64,000 bases of DNA from JACVRX01 sp046726315 (lineage in GTDB: Bacteria > Actinomycetota > Actinomycetes > Jiangellales > Jiangellaceae), in contig JBKPAG010000018.1 of the NCBI GenBank assembly GCA_046726315.1, forward strand, positions 1-64,000. Reading direction: 5' to 3'. How positions within the stretch are numbered: the stretch's first letter is position 1; each line of letters starts with the position of its first letter. The notes under the pieces are model-generated. The model did no database searches. It was not told the origin of the DNA and saw nothing but the letters and a program-made list of their open reading frames with translations. Shown piece by piece: positions 47,714 through 56,978 of this stretch. The translations under genes were made by a program, and so were the position numbers.

Positions 47714-49072
47714 ATGCATAACGTGGACGCGACGACCGAGCAGATGATTCGTTCTGTGCTGGCCTACGCCGAGAATCGGCTGCGGCTGGACCCGGTGCCA
47801 CTCGACCAGGGGTCACGCGACCCAGCCGCCCTCGATGCCGTCACCGAGGGCTTGCTCTCCGAGAACGGCACCAATCCGGACCAGGTCCTCGGCGTCTACA
47901 CCTCGATGCTCGCTCCCGCGGTGATCTCCGCGGACAGCCCACGGTTCCTGGGCTTCATCCCGGCCGCGCCCACCAAGGCGTCGCTGCTGTTCGACATGCT
48001 CATCTCGTGCGCCTCGATTCAGGGCATCTCGTGGCTGGAAGCCGCAGGCGCGATTCATGCCGAGAACCAGGTGCTCAGGCTGATCGCGGACCGGGCGGGG
48101 CTGCCCGATTCAGCAGGTGGATGCTTCGTCTCCGGTGGGTCCGCTGGCAACTTGTCGGCGCTCGTCGTGGCGCGGGAGATGGCTAAGAGCAGGAACAGTT
48201 CCGGCGGCCCACAACGGTGGCGCGTGGCCGTCGGGTCCGACGCCCACTCCTCGATCGTCAACACACTGCGTATCGTCGAGATGGACGCGCTGACCGTTGA
48301 AACCGATGATCATCGGCTGACCGGTGAAGCGCTCCGGAAAGCCATCGAGGACGACGGAGACCCCTCGTCGCTCGCCGCGGTCGTCGCGACGTCAGGCACG
48401 ACGAACGCCGGGATCGTCGACGATCTCGCCGGGGCGGCCGCGGTCGCACGGGATCACGGTTTGTGGTTCCACGTTGACGGCGCCTACGGCGGGGCCGGGC
48501 TGTTCGCCCCCAGCGTCCGGCACAAGTACGACGGCATCGAGCACGCCGACTCGTTCGTCCTCGACCCGCACAAGTGGCTGTTCGCGCCGTTCGACTGTGC
48601 GTCTCTGCTCTACCGCGATCCGTCGCTCGCGCGCTCGGTGCACACCCAGGACGCGTCTTACCTGGACGTCATCCACGACAAGCCGGCGGAGTGGAACCCG
48701 ACCGACTATGCCTACCACTTGACCAGGCGCGCACGGGGAATGCCGCTATGGTTCTCGTTGGCAGTCCATGGCGTGGCCGCGTACACAGAGGCGATCGAGA
48801 CTGCGATCCGGTTGGCTCGCGAGACCGCCGACGAGATCCGGTCTCGGCCGGACCTCGAACTGATCCGCGAACCCGATCTCGGGGTGGTCCTCTTCCGGCG
48901 GCAAGGCTGGAGCACGGCCGACTACACGGCGTGGGCCGACCAGCTGCTCGAGGACCAGGTGGCCTTCATCCCACCGTCGGCCTGGGAGGGTGAGACCGTC
49001 GCCCGGTTCGCGTTCTTGCATCCGCACACCTCGATGGACCTGGTTCGGGAGATCCTCGACCGAATGGCGTGA
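47714..49072 (+). CDS. Group II PLP-dependent amino acid decarboxylase
   Basis: 452 aa. Signature elements: FLGFIPAAPTKASLLFDMLI, GGCFVSGGSAGNLSALVVAR, GLWFHVDGAYGGAG and the PLP lysine in DPHKWLFAPFDC. This is the aromatic/glutamate decarboxylase fold type I family. The amino acid used is not set by sequence; tyrosine, tryptophan, aspartate or glutamate are possible. ATG 47714, divergent from the ureohydrolase gene. It could supply an amine to the copper amine oxidase (inference). Confidence 0.9.
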   Translation: MHNVDATTEQMIRSVLAYAENRLRLDPVPLDQGSRDPAALDAVTEGLLSENGTNPDQVLGVYTSMLAPAVISADSPRFLGFIPAAPTKASLLFDMLISCASIQGISWLEAAGAIHAENQVLRLIADRAGLPDSAGGCFVSGGSAGNLSALVVAREMAKSRNSSGGPQRWRVAVGSDAHSSIVNTLRIVEMDALTVETDDHRLTGEALRKAIEDDGDPSSLAAVVATSGTTNAGIVDDLAGAAAVARDHGLWFHVDGAYGGAGLFAPSVRHKYDGIEHADSFVLDPHKWLFAPFDCASLLYRDPSLARSVHTQDASYLDVIHDKPAEWNPTDYAYHLTRRARGMPLWFSLAVHGVAAYTEAIETAIRLARETADEIRSRPDLELIREPDLGVVLFRRQGWSTADYTAWADQLLEDQVAFIPPSAWEGETVARFAFLHPHTSMDLVREILDRMA

Positions 49073-49091
49073 CTGCGGCACGCTGTCGGCC

Positions 49092-49595
49092 ATGCAGTTC
49101 GGGCGGACGTACGAGGAGTTCGAGGTCGGCGCGGTGTACAAGCACTGGCCGGGCAAGACGATCACCGAGGCAGACGACCACCTGTTCTGCCTCATCACGA
49201 TGAACCACCACCCGTTGCACATCGACGCCCACTACGCCGCGGAGTCCACCCAGTTCGGCCGCAACGTCGTCGTCGGCAACCTGATCTACTCAGTGCTCCT
49301 GGGCATGTCGGTGCCCGACGTGTCGGGCAAGGCCATCGCCAACCTCGAGATCGAGAGCCTCCGGCATGTGGCGCCTACCTTCCACGGCGACACCATCTAC
49401 GGCGAGACGACCGTCCTCGACAAGCGGGAGTCCGCGAGTCGTGACGACCGGGGAATCGTCCAGGTCGAGACCCGGGGATACAACCAGGACGGCACCCTGG
49501 TCTGCACCTTTCGCCGGTCGGTCCTGGTGCCCAAGCAGAGCTATCTCGACGCCCGCGGCGGCGAGCAGCCGGGCCGCCCGACAGCTGGTGCCTAG
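49092..49595 (+). CDS. MaoC-family hydratase
   Basis: 167-aa hot-dog fold protein: YEEFEVGAVYKHWPGKTITE, the hydratase motif NHHPLHIDAHYAAESTQFG and GNLIYSVLLGMSV. Such enzymes hydrate enoyl-CoA; this subgroup (with FEVGAVYKHWPGKT) resembles mesaconyl/enoyl-CoA hydratases found beside CitE-like lyases and acyl-CoA dehydrogenases. Here it follows the decarboxylase by 19 nt. Convergent with the ABC permease gene. Confidence 0.88.
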   Translation: MQFGRTYEEFEVGAVYKHWPGKTITEADDHLFCLITMNHHPLHIDAHYAAESTQFGRNVVVGNLIYSVLLGMSVPDVSGKAIANLEIESLRHVAPTFHGDTIYGETTVLDKRESASRDDRGIVQVETRGYNQDGTLVCTFRRSVLVPKQSYLDARGGEQPGRPTAGA

Positions 49596-49596
49596 C

Positions 49597-50469
49597 TCAG
49601 GACGTGACGTCCTTGGTGGTGAAGCGAGCCCAGGCGAGGGCGCCGAAGACGACGAGGTAGACCGCCTGGGTCAACAGCCCGGTCCGAATGTCGTCGAAGG
49701 CCATCGGGTCTCGCATCACGTCGCCGACGGCGAGCCACCAGTGGGTGTAGAGGTACTCGTGGATGACCTGGACCTGTGGGATGGTGTCGAGAATCTGGGC
49801 GATCACCGTCAACGTGGCCGTCGCAGCCATGGCGCCCATCGGCACCTCGGTCAGGGTGGAAAAGAACAGCCCGATTGCACCGACCGTGGCGAGCATCGCC
49901 GCGATGTACAGCGTGAACAAGACCGCTCGATACAGCGCCTCCCCGAAGCTGACCGTCGTACCGGACAGCAGCACCACGTCGCCACCGGGGAACAGAATCA
50001 GGCCGGTACCGATGCCGACGGCGACGACCGTGGTCGCGCACGCAAGCGCGAACGCCGCAACTCCGACGTACTTGACGACCAGTAGCCGAGTCCGGCCCGC
50101 GGGCACCACGAGTATGTTCCGCAACGTTCCCGTGCTGGCCTCTCCCGCCACTGCCTCTCCGGACACGACCGAGACCGCCAGTGGGAGAAACAGCGGCAAT
50201 GCCACCAAGACCGACGCCAGACCGAGGAACAGACCGTTCTGAGTGACCTGCGCGAAGAACGGCGGCCCCTCTCCCGGAGCGGGCCCGGCGGCGTTGATGG
50301 CGAGACCCAGCAGGACTGGTCCGGTCGAGAGCACGCCCAGCATCGCGAGGTTGCGACGCCGACGGAACACCAGCCGCAGCTCCGAGCGCAGCAGCCGACT
50401 GCTGATCCGCCGGGCGGGTCCGGAGGCGGCAGGAATCGGGCGAGGAAGGGCGAGCTCACTCGTCGACAT
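49597..50469 (-). CDS. ABC-2 type permease
   Basis: 290-aa membrane protein with six hydrophobic segments (NGLFLGLASVLVALPLFLPL; VGVAAFALACATTVVAVGIG; AVLFTLYIAAMLATVGAIGL; and a last AVYLVVFGALAWA). The conserved GEASTGTLRNILVVPAGR loop marks ABC-2/YhaP-like permeases. ATG 50469 lies 14 nt inside the ATPase gene, so both are co-translated. Substrate unknown; exporters of this type move drugs, peptides or lipids. Confidence 0.88.
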   Translation of the reverse strand: MSTSELALPRPIPAASGPARRISSRLLRSELRLVFRRRRNLAMLGVLSTGPVLLGLAINAAGPAPGEGPPFFAQVTQNGLFLGLASVLVALPLFLPLAVSVVSGEAVAGEASTGTLRNILVVPAGRTRLLVVKYVGVAAFALACATTVVAVGIGTGLILFPGGDVVLLSGTTVSFGEALYRAVLFTLYIAAMLATVGAIGLFFSTLTEVPMGAMAATATLTVIAQILDTIPQVQVIHEYLYTHWWLAVGDVMRDPMAFDDIRTGLLTQAVYLVVFGALAWARFTTKDVTS

Positions 50470-51445
50470 CGAAGCCCTCACCGGTGAGCCCGACGAACAT
50501 CTCCTCCAAGTCCGGCTTCTCGACGACGAGTTGGCGGACGGGGACACCGGCCTTGACCAGGGCTTCGGTCAGGTCCTCGCTGGCGGTCGCAGCGAGGTCA
50601 GCGACTACGCTGCGCTCCCCGATCTCTGGCTCGCCGGTACCGGCCCGACGGAGCACGTCAGCGGCAGCGGCCGGTTCCGAGGTGTCGACCCGTACCCGTG
50701 TACTCGACGCCGCTCGCAGCTCACCGAGAGAGCCCGAGAACACCAGCCGCCCATGGCTCATGACCCCGACATGGCTGCATACCTGCTCGACCTCGGGCAG
50801 CAGGTGTGACGACAGAAACACGGTCGTCTCAGCGGCACCGACGTCGCGGATGATCGCCCGCACCTCTCGGGTACCCTGCGGGTCCAGGCCGTTGGTTGGC
50901 TCGTCCAGTACTAGTAGGTCACGCGGTTTCAGTAACGCGGCGGCGAGACCGAGGCGTTGCCGCATCCCCATCGAGTAGGCGCGGTAGCGCTTGCCCGCAG
51001 CGGCGGCGAGACCGACCCGGTCGAGCGCATCGGCGACCCGCGCGCGTGCTCCCGAGCCAGTGACCGTGCGGTCAGCGGCATCGAGGCGCAGCAGGTTGTC
51101 GCGGCCGGAAAGGTACGGGTGGAACGCCGGGCCCTCGACCAGCGCGCCCACCTGTGGAAGCGTCAGGGAGGCGCCTTCCGGCATCGGCCGGCCGAGCACC
51201 TCGACGCTTCCCGCGGTCGCCGCTATCAGACCGAGCAGCATCCTGATGGTCGTGGTTTTCCCCGAGCCGTTCGGGCCGAGGAAGCCGAAGACGGTTCCGA
51301 CGGGGACGTCGAGATCGAGCGAGTCGACGGCGGCCTGGCTGCCGAACCGCTTGGTGAGCCCACGGGTGCTGATCGCCGCCAGGCCCGTCGTCGGCGTGTT
51401 GCCCACCTCTTCACTTGCACGACGAACGACCTCGACGTCGGTCAC
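50456..51445 (-). CDS. ABC transporter ATPase
   Basis: 329 aa. Walker A GPNGSGKTT, Q-loop region VGALVEGPAFHPYLSGRDNL, signature YSMGMRQRLGLA and Walker B LLVLDEPTNGLDPQG, then a C-terminal regulatory domain. Typical for ABC-2 exporters. GTG 51445 overlaps the stop of the LolA-like gene (GTGA), so it belongs to a three-gene operon with that protein and the permease. Confidence 0.93.
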   Translation of the reverse strand: MTDVEVVRRASEEVGNTPTTGLAAISTRGLTKRFGSQAAVDSLDLDVPVGTVFGFLGPNGSGKTTTIRMLLGLIAATAGSVEVLGRPMPEGASLTLPQVGALVEGPAFHPYLSGRDNLLRLDAADRTVTGSGARARVADALDRVGLAAAAGKRYRAYSMGMRQRLGLAAALLKPRDLLVLDEPTNGLDPQGTREVRAIIRDVGAAETTVFLSSHLLPEVEQVCSHVGVMSHGRLVFSGSLGELRAASSTRVRVDTSEPAAAADVLRRAGTGEPEIGERSVVADLAATASEDLTEALVKAGVPVRQLVVEKPDLEEMFVGLTGEGFDVDE

Positions 51446-52539
51446 GACGTCGTACCCGCGGCGGCGTCGAAGAGAACGTCCGGTTCAACCGCGCCGACGA
51501 GCAGGCGACCGTCGTCGAGAAGGAGAACGGAGAGCAGTTCTGTCTCGAGCAGCCGGCCCGATCCGTAAGGCCCACTGACCTCGGAGGTGCCACCGAGCAG
51601 GGCGTCGAGAACGCCGTCCTCGTCCGGTTCGGGGAGCGTGACGTCCGGCACTACTAGCACGGTTGTCCAGTCTTCACCCACAACCGTGGGACGCTGCGGA
51701 ACTCGCTGGCCGTCGAAGTCGGCCGGAGGTCCGCTGCGCTGGTGGGCTCGCAGGTCGGCCAGATCGACCTCCTCGACCGTCGCGCCCGGCGGCGGGTTGA
51801 AGCGGTAGACGTCGTCCGACGGCTCCTCGAACGTCACCGACGTGAACCCGACCTCGAACGCCGGTTCGTCCGCACCGGCGGAATTGACCTGGATCCGCAA
51901 CGGCATCGACGTGGCGCCGTCGACGGCGAGGCGGACATCGTCGATCAGTGAGCGGTCGTCGCGCGGCGACACCACGAGCTCGTACGCCGCCCGGCCGGCC
52001 ACCTCGGCGGTGCCATCGACGGCGACCTCGGTGCTGGGATTGATGGCGGCCAGCAATGCTGCGGCGGCGTCGGCCGGGCTCACCGGAAGATCCGGCGGCA
52101 CGGGCCCGACGTCGTCATGTGGAGGGAGGACGGCGTGCTGAGCCGTGTTCGTCCGGCTCGACCACACCCACAGGTCCTCCCCGTTGCGGATGACGTTGCT
52201 CTCGTCGAGTTGGTCCAACAGCGCGACCCGCGCCTGGTCGGGGGACGAGTACCAGATTCGCGCGGTGTGCGAACCGGTCAGCAGCGCGACTGGCCCAGCC
52301 GCCATCGTCGCGGCGCGCGGCAGCTCCGGCAGCCCGAGACGTGAGGTCTGAACGACGGTTCCCGAAAACGGTTGCTCCGAGTCCGTGACCGCGACTAGAA
52401 GCTCGGCAGCGGTCTTCTCCGGCAGGTCCGGAGAGGACGCGCCGGCGATCGCACCGGCCCCGATCGCGGCGGCGACAACGGCGACCGCGACGGCGGGGAT
52501 TGCCCACCGGGCCCTTCGGGACCGCAGGATCGAAGGCAT
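51442..52539 (-). CDS. LolA-like exported lipoprotein-sorting-fold protein
   Basis: 365 aa from ATG 52539 (GGAGGG upstream). Signal-anchor helix (WAIPAVAVAVVAAAIGAGAI), then a LolA/RseB-like fold (TAAELLVAVTDSEQPFSGTV; ARIWYSSPDQARVALLDQLD; LPLRIQVN-type strands). A C-terminal extension repeats short beta segments. The family name in actinobacteria is outer-membrane-lipoprotein carrier-like, but there is no Lol system; it probably binds lipids or the exporter substrate. Divergent from the two-component genes, which likely control it. Confidence 0.82.
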   Translation of the reverse strand: MPSILRSRRARWAIPAVAVAVVAAAIGAGAIAGASSPDLPEKTAAELLVAVTDSEQPFSGTVVQTSRLGLPELPRAATMAAGPVALLTGSHTARIWYSSPDQARVALLDQLDESNVIRNGEDLWVWSSRTNTAQHAVLPPHDDVGPVPPDLPVSPADAAAALLAAINPSTEVAVDGTAEVAGRAAYELVVSPRDDRSLIDDVRLAVDGATSMPLRIQVNSAGADEPAFEVGFTSVTFEEPSDDVYRFNPPPGATVEEVDLADLRAHQRSGPPADFDGQRVPQRPTVVGEDWTTVLVVPDVTLPEPDEDGVLDALLGGTSEVSGPYGSGRLLETELLSVLLLDDGRLLVGAVEPDVLFDAAAGTTS

Positions 52540-52664
52540 TCGGGCCCTCCTTGAGATCGGCTCCCCCCATCGTGCGCCACGAACGCTGTGAGGACGCTGA
52601 GAGCCGTCGCGGTCACACCGGCGCAGCCGTCTCGAGATCGCTGCTGGAAGGGGACACTGGAGGT

Positions 52665-53342
52665 GTGCGGGTACTCGTCGTGGAGGACGAGGTCCGGCTG
52701 GCGCAGGCGCTGCAGCGCGGCTTGCGGGCCGAGGGCTTCGCCGTCGACGTCGCACACGATGGCGAAGACGGCCTCCATCGCGCTCGGGAGACGGCATACG
52801 ACGCGATCGTTCTCGACGTGATGCTGCCGAAGCTGTCCGGCTACCGGGTATGCCGGGCGCTGCGGGCGGACCAGAACTGGGTGCCGGTTCTCATGCTCTC
52901 CGCCAAGGACGGCGAGTTCGACCAGGCCGACGGCCTAGACGTAGGCGCCGACGATTACCTCACCAAGCCGTTTTCCTACGTCGTCCTGGTCGCACGGTTG
53001 CGAGCATTACTGCGCCGGAGCCCGCTGGCACGGCCGGCAGTGCTCGAGGCAGGTGACTTGTCACTCGACCCGGCCGCGCACTCGGTATGGCGTGCGGGTG
53101 CTGAGGTCTCGCTGACCCCCCGCGAGTTCGCGCTGCTCGAGATGTTCATGCGGCATCCCGACCGCGTGCTGTCGAAAACCGAGATCCTCGAGCACGTCTG
53201 GGACGCCAACTACGACGGCAACCCGAACGTCGTCGAGGTGTACGTGGGATACCTGCGCCGCAAGATCGACACGCCGTTCGGCCGCCGTGCGCTGCAGACC
53301 GTGCGCGGTGCCGGGTACCGGCTGGCCGGCGACGGTGGCTGA
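52665..53342 (+). CDS. OmpR-family response regulator
   Basis: 225 aa. Receiver domain with VVEDEVRLAQALQRGLRAEG, phosphoacceptor Asp in YDAIVLDVMLPKLSGY and the Lys of DDYLTKPFSY. The winged-helix output domain reads LTPREFALLEMFMRHPDRVL with VEVYVGYLRRKID. GTG 52665 with GGAGG upstream. Overlaps the kinase start by 8 nt. Its first target is probably the divergent LolA-like/ABC operon. Confidence 0.94.
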   Translation: MRVLVVEDEVRLAQALQRGLRAEGFAVDVAHDGEDGLHRARETAYDAIVLDVMLPKLSGYRVCRALRADQNWVPVLMLSAKDGEFDQADGLDVGADDYLTKPFSYVVLVARLRALLRRSPLARPAVLEAGDLSLDPAAHSVWRAGAEVSLTPREFALLEMFMRHPDRVLSKTEILEHVWDANYDGNPNVVEVYVGYLRRKIDTPFGRRALQTVRGAGYRLAGDGG

Positions 53343-54732
53343 CGACGATCGGCGCTGGCCGGCGCTGAGCCTGCGGGCCCGGCTCACGGTCGTCGCGACG
53401 GCGCTGGTGGCTGTCGCATTGCTGGCAGGCACGGTCCTGCTATTGGTCGCTCTACAGCGGTCGTTGATTGCCGCCTTGGACGAGTCGGCGCGGCAGCGTG
53501 CCCGAGATGTGGCAATGCTGGTCGACAGTGGGCAGCTGCCGAACCCCATCCCGGTTGCGGCCGGGACGCCGTTGGTTCAGGTGGTCGACGCCGAGGACCG
53601 GGTTGTCGCGGCCTCGACGGGCGGTGACCGGCTGGTTCCGATCCTGCTGCCGGACGATGTTGCGGCCGTCCGGGATGGCGATGTCCGTACGATCGACGGC
53701 TCCCGGCTGGGGCTCTCTGGCGAGCTCCGGGTAGTCGGTGAGCCGGCCGGCGAAGAACCGCAAACGGTGCTTGTCGCGATGTCGCTCTCCGAGGTCGAAG
53801 GCAGTCTGCAGGTCGTGCGAACCGCGATGATCGTCGGCGCACCGCTTCTGGTGGCGGGATTCGGCCTCGTTTGTTGGCTGCTCGTTGGTTCCGCCCTGCG
53901 GCCGGTCGCCGAGCTTCGCCGTGGGGCGGAGGAGATCGCGACGACCCGGCCGGCCCGCCGGCTGCCGGTGCCGGCTGCTGACGACGAGGTGCGCCGGCTG
54001 GCCGTGACGCTCAACGACATGCTGGAGCGGCTCGAGCGATCGAGCGCACGGCAGCGGTCCTTCGTCGCTGACGCGGCGCACGAGCTACGCAGCCCGTTGA
54101 CAGCGATCCGGGCCCAACTCGAAGTGGCCCGCGCGCATCCGGGCGAGGCCGACTGGGAGGCAGTCTCCGCCGACTCGCTGGCCGACGTTGAACGATTGTC
54201 CCAGCTGGTCGACGATCTGTTGATTCTGGCCCGTGTGGAAGAAGGCGGCGCTCGGCCGCCGGTCGGCGGGGTGGACCTCGCCAGCGTCGCCGACGACGTC
54301 GTTGCCCGGACGGTATCGGGTGTTGCCGTCCGTCGGACGGGAGCCGACGAGCTCGTCGTGCGCGCCGACGGCGGCGCGCTGGCCCGAATCGTCGCCAACC
54401 TCGTCGACAACGCCATTCGGTACGCAACGACTACCGTGACCGTCGACGTCCGGGATGGGACGGGCGGCGGTGGCGTCGTCAGCGTCGCCGACGACGGGCC
54501 CGGCATCCCGGCCGCACAACGCGAACGGGTATTCGAGCGCTTCACCCGCCTCGACGACGCCCGCAGCCGGGCCGTGGGTGGCGCCGGCCTCGGCCTGGCC
54601 ATCGTCCGAGAGCTCGCCCGCTCCCAGGGCGGAGACGTCACGTTGGAGGACAACGCGCCGGGCTTGCGCGCAGTCGTCCGCCTGCCGAGACCGGAGGACT
54701 CCTCCATGTTCCACGGGCGTGGCGATAGTTGA
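53335..54732 (+). CDS. HAMP-domain sensor histidine kinase
   Basis: 465 aa. Transmembrane helix 1 (LTVVATALVAVALLAGTVLL), an extracytoplasmic sensor of about 110 residues, helix 2 (VGAPLLVAGFGLVCWLLVGS) and HAMP. The dimerisation domain has the phosphorylated His in FVADAAHELRSPL. ATPase boxes are NLVDNAIRYATT, VSVADDGPGIP and GGAGLGLAIVREL. GTG 53335 lies within the regulator's last codons. Signal unknown; envelope stress or an exporter substrate is likely from the neighbours. Confidence 0.94.
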   Translation: MADDDRRWPALSLRARLTVVATALVAVALLAGTVLLLVALQRSLIAALDESARQRARDVAMLVDSGQLPNPIPVAAGTPLVQVVDAEDRVVAASTGGDRLVPILLPDDVAAVRDGDVRTIDGSRLGLSGELRVVGEPAGEEPQTVLVAMSLSEVEGSLQVVRTAMIVGAPLLVAGFGLVCWLLVGSALRPVAELRRGAEEIATTRPARRLPVPAADDEVRRLAVTLNDMLERLERSSARQRSFVADAAHELRSPLTAIRAQLEVARAHPGEADWEAVSADSLADVERLSQLVDDLLILARVEEGGARPPVGGVDLASVADDVVARTVSGVAVRRTGADELVVRADGGALARIVANLVDNAIRYATTTVTVDVRDGTGGGGVVSVADDGPGIPAAQRERVFERFTRLDDARSRAVGGAGLGLAIVRELARSQGGDVTLEDNAPGLRAVVRLPRPEDSSMFHGRGDS

Positions 54733-54765
54733 CGCGCCGGCGATCTTCGCGGGACCGTCGTCGGC

Positions 54766-55395
54766 GTGAAAGCGGACCCCACCTGCCCCCGGTGCGGCGG
54801 CGACGTCCGCCCGCCCGGGCTGTGGTCGAGCAGGTGGACCTGCGCAATCCACGGCGAGGTGTACCCGCTGCACCCGGTGACGGTGCCGAGCGCGCGGCTC
54901 GCGCGACAACTGGGCGAGCGGTCTGCCGTCCCGTTGTGGCTGCCGTGGCCGATGCAGCGGGGCTGGGTCGTCGGCGCGGTGATCCACGCGGGTGACGACA
55001 TGTCTGGCGTCCGGGCGACCGGGGTCGTCGTCAGCGGTCCCAACCCCATGGGTGGCCCGGCCGACGTGCTGTTGGTTGCGGAAGAGCCCGGCGTCGGTCT
55101 CGGAGCCAGGTACGCGGGTGTCGAGGGCGGCGACCCCGGCGACGTAGTGAAGCAGGAGCCTCACGCACGGCTGGAGTTCGAGAGCCGGCCGGTGCCGCTG
55201 TGGTGGGTCGACTCACCTGCTGACCGCGCGGTCTACGTAGGGCAGTGGGGCGGACGATGGCTGTGGGCAGTGCTCCGGCCGCAGAGCGCGGGCATCCTAC
55301 TGATCGAAGACCTGCCGGTCGCAGACCTGCGCAGCCTCGGCCACGAGGCCGACCTGCTTCCCTACGGGACACCACCGCCCTGGTTGAGTGCCTAA
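54766..55395 (+). CDS. DUF6758 family protein
   Basis: 209 aa. N-terminal zinc knuckle (PTCPRCGGDVRPPGLWSSRW then TCAIHGEVYPL), followed by VPLWLPWPMQRGWVVGAVIH, GPNPMGGPADVLLVAEEPGV and GLGARYAG. This matches the widespread actinobacterial DUF6758 proteins, which often sit beside a PHP phosphoesterase and MarC gene as here. Function unknown. GTG 54766. Confidence 0.88.
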   Translation: MKADPTCPRCGGDVRPPGLWSSRWTCAIHGEVYPLHPVTVPSARLARQLGERSAVPLWLPWPMQRGWVVGAVIHAGDDMSGVRATGVVVSGPNPMGGPADVLLVAEEPGVGLGARYAGVEGGDPGDVVKQEPHARLEFESRPVPLWWVDSPADRAVYVGQWGGRWLWAVLRPQSAGILLIEDLPVADLRSLGHEADLLPYGTPPPWLSA

Positions 55396-55457
55396 CCGGT
55401 CGGTCGGCTCTACGATCGCTGGGGTCTGTTCTCGACGCACCTGCGGGGGCGCTGTCC

Positions 55458-56336
55458 GTGCGCATCGACCTGCATGCTCACAGCAACGTCTCCGACGGCA
55501 CCGATCGGCCGGACGAGCTGATCCATCGGGCCGCCGAGGTCGGCCTCGACGTCGTGGCAATCACCGATCACGACACGGTCGACGGCTGGCCCGCCGCCCG
55601 GGGTGCCGGGTCAGCGGAGGATGTCCTCGTCGTGCCAGGTGTCGAGATGTCGACCCGCCTGCGCGGTGCGGGTGTGCACGTTCTCGCCTACCTGCTCGAC
55701 GCGGCTTATGGGCCGTTGGCCGACGAGCTCGCTCGGGTACGCGACAGCCGAGCGAACCGGTTGTCGGATATGACCCGGCTGCTCACCAAGGCAGGGATGC
55801 CCCTCGAGGTTGCCGACGTGATGGCGGTCGCGGGCTCCGCGTCGGCGCTGGGCCGCCCGCATATCGCCGACGCGCTGGTGGCGAAGGGCTACGTCGCCAG
55901 CCGAGCCGAAGCCTTCACCAGATTGCTCGCTGATGGTGGCCCGGCCTACGTCCCCCGATATGCCCCCACGACGGCAGATGCAATCCGAATCATCCGCGAG
56001 GCTGGGGGGGTCGCGGTGCTCGCCCACCCGTGGGGGCGCGGGTCCCGTCGCGTCCTCGACTCGGCGGGGATCGCTTCGCTCGCCGAGGCGGGGCTGGCTG
56101 GGATCGAGGTCGACCACGAGGACCACGCCGCCGCCGACCGGGCGGCTCTACGCCAGATCGCGAACGCACACCGCCTGGTGGTCACCGGGTCCAGCGACTA
56201 CCACGGCACCGGCAAGGTCGGGCACGCCCTCGGCACCAACACCACCGACCCCGCCGAGTTCGAGCGGCTGCTGGGTCTGGCCCGCGCGGCCGCCACCGCA
56301 GCCGGCCGCGACGTCCCGCAACTCGGTGTCGCATGA
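55458..56336 (+). CDS. PHP-domain phosphoesterase (nucleoside diphosphate/RNase AM-like)
   Basis: 292 aa. Metal-binding motifs of the PHP fold: RIDLHAHSNVSDGTDRPDEL, AITDHDTVDG, VPGVEMSTRL, LAHPWGRG and TGSSDYHGTGK. Family members hydrolyse 3',5'-bisphosphates or trim RNA 5' ends. GTG 55458. The MarC gene starts inside its stop (ATGA), so they are coupled. Confidence 0.92.
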   Translation: MRIDLHAHSNVSDGTDRPDELIHRAAEVGLDVVAITDHDTVDGWPAARGAGSAEDVLVVPGVEMSTRLRGAGVHVLAYLLDAAYGPLADELARVRDSRANRLSDMTRLLTKAGMPLEVADVMAVAGSASALGRPHIADALVAKGYVASRAEAFTRLLADGGPAYVPRYAPTTADAIRIIREAGGVAVLAHPWGRGSRRVLDSAGIASLAEAGLAGIEVDHEDHAAADRAALRQIANAHRLVVTGSSDYHGTGKVGHALGTNTTDPAEFERLLGLARAAATAAGRDVPQLGVA

Positions 56337-56932
56337 ACTGGCAGGTGTTCGTCGAGGGGTTCGTCACGCTCTTCGTGATCATGGACCCGCCTGGCACCAT
56401 TCCACTTTTCCTCGCCTTGACGGCCAACCTCCGTCCGGCGGAACGTCGGCGCGCAGCCTGGCAGGCCGTGGCGGTGTCGTTTGCCGTGATCGTCGCCTTC
56501 GCGCTGTTCGGGCAGGCGATCCTCGACTACCTGAACATCAGCCTGGCCGCGCTGCAGGGCGCCGGAGGGTTGTTACTGCTCCTCGTCGCCCTCGAGCTGC
56601 TCACCGGCAAGCTGGACGATCCCGAGACGTCTTCGGCCGGCAACATCGCCATGGTTCCGCTCGGAACGCCATTGCTGGCCGGGCCGGGCGCGATCGTTGC
56701 CACCATGGTGTTCGTCCAGGGATCTGGCGGCGCGTCCGAGGTTCTCGCCATCGGGCTCGCGATCGTGGCCGTGCACGTCGTCATGTGGGCCTTCATGCGG
56801 TACAGCGTCGTCATCCAGCGCTTGCTCAAGGACTCCGGGATCCAGCTGCTCAGCCGGATCGCCGGCCTGCTGCTCGCCGCGATCGCCGTTCAGCTCGTCG
56901 CCGAGGCCGTCCGCGCGTTCGTCGAGGGCTGA
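56333..56932 (+). CDS. MarC family integral membrane protein
   Basis: 199 aa with six transmembrane helices. Typical MarC motifs: FVTLFVIMDPPGTIPLFLAL and AMVPLGTPLLAGPGAIVATM, two half-repeats with MDPPG- and PLGTPLLAGPG-type loops. Function unresolved in the family, despite its historic antibiotic-resistance name. ATG 56333 overlaps the PHP stop. Confidence 0.92.
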   Translation: MNWQVFVEGFVTLFVIMDPPGTIPLFLALTANLRPAERRRAAWQAVAVSFAVIVAFALFGQAILDYLNISLAALQGAGGLLLLLVALELLTGKLDDPETSSAGNIAMVPLGTPLLAGPGAIVATMVFVQGSGGASEVLAIGLAIVAVHVVMWAFMRYSVVIQRLLKDSGIQLLSRIAGLLLAAIAVQLVAEAVRAFVEG

Positions 56933-56978
56933 GCCTCCCGCCGTAGTTTGCGGCGGCTGGACGAGTGACCATGGACGG

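Noticed and set aside
49597..54732. Bacteriocin or antibiotic immunity cluster
   Set aside because: ABC-2 exporter plus two-component genes alone do not prove it; no precursor peptide or modification enzyme is present.
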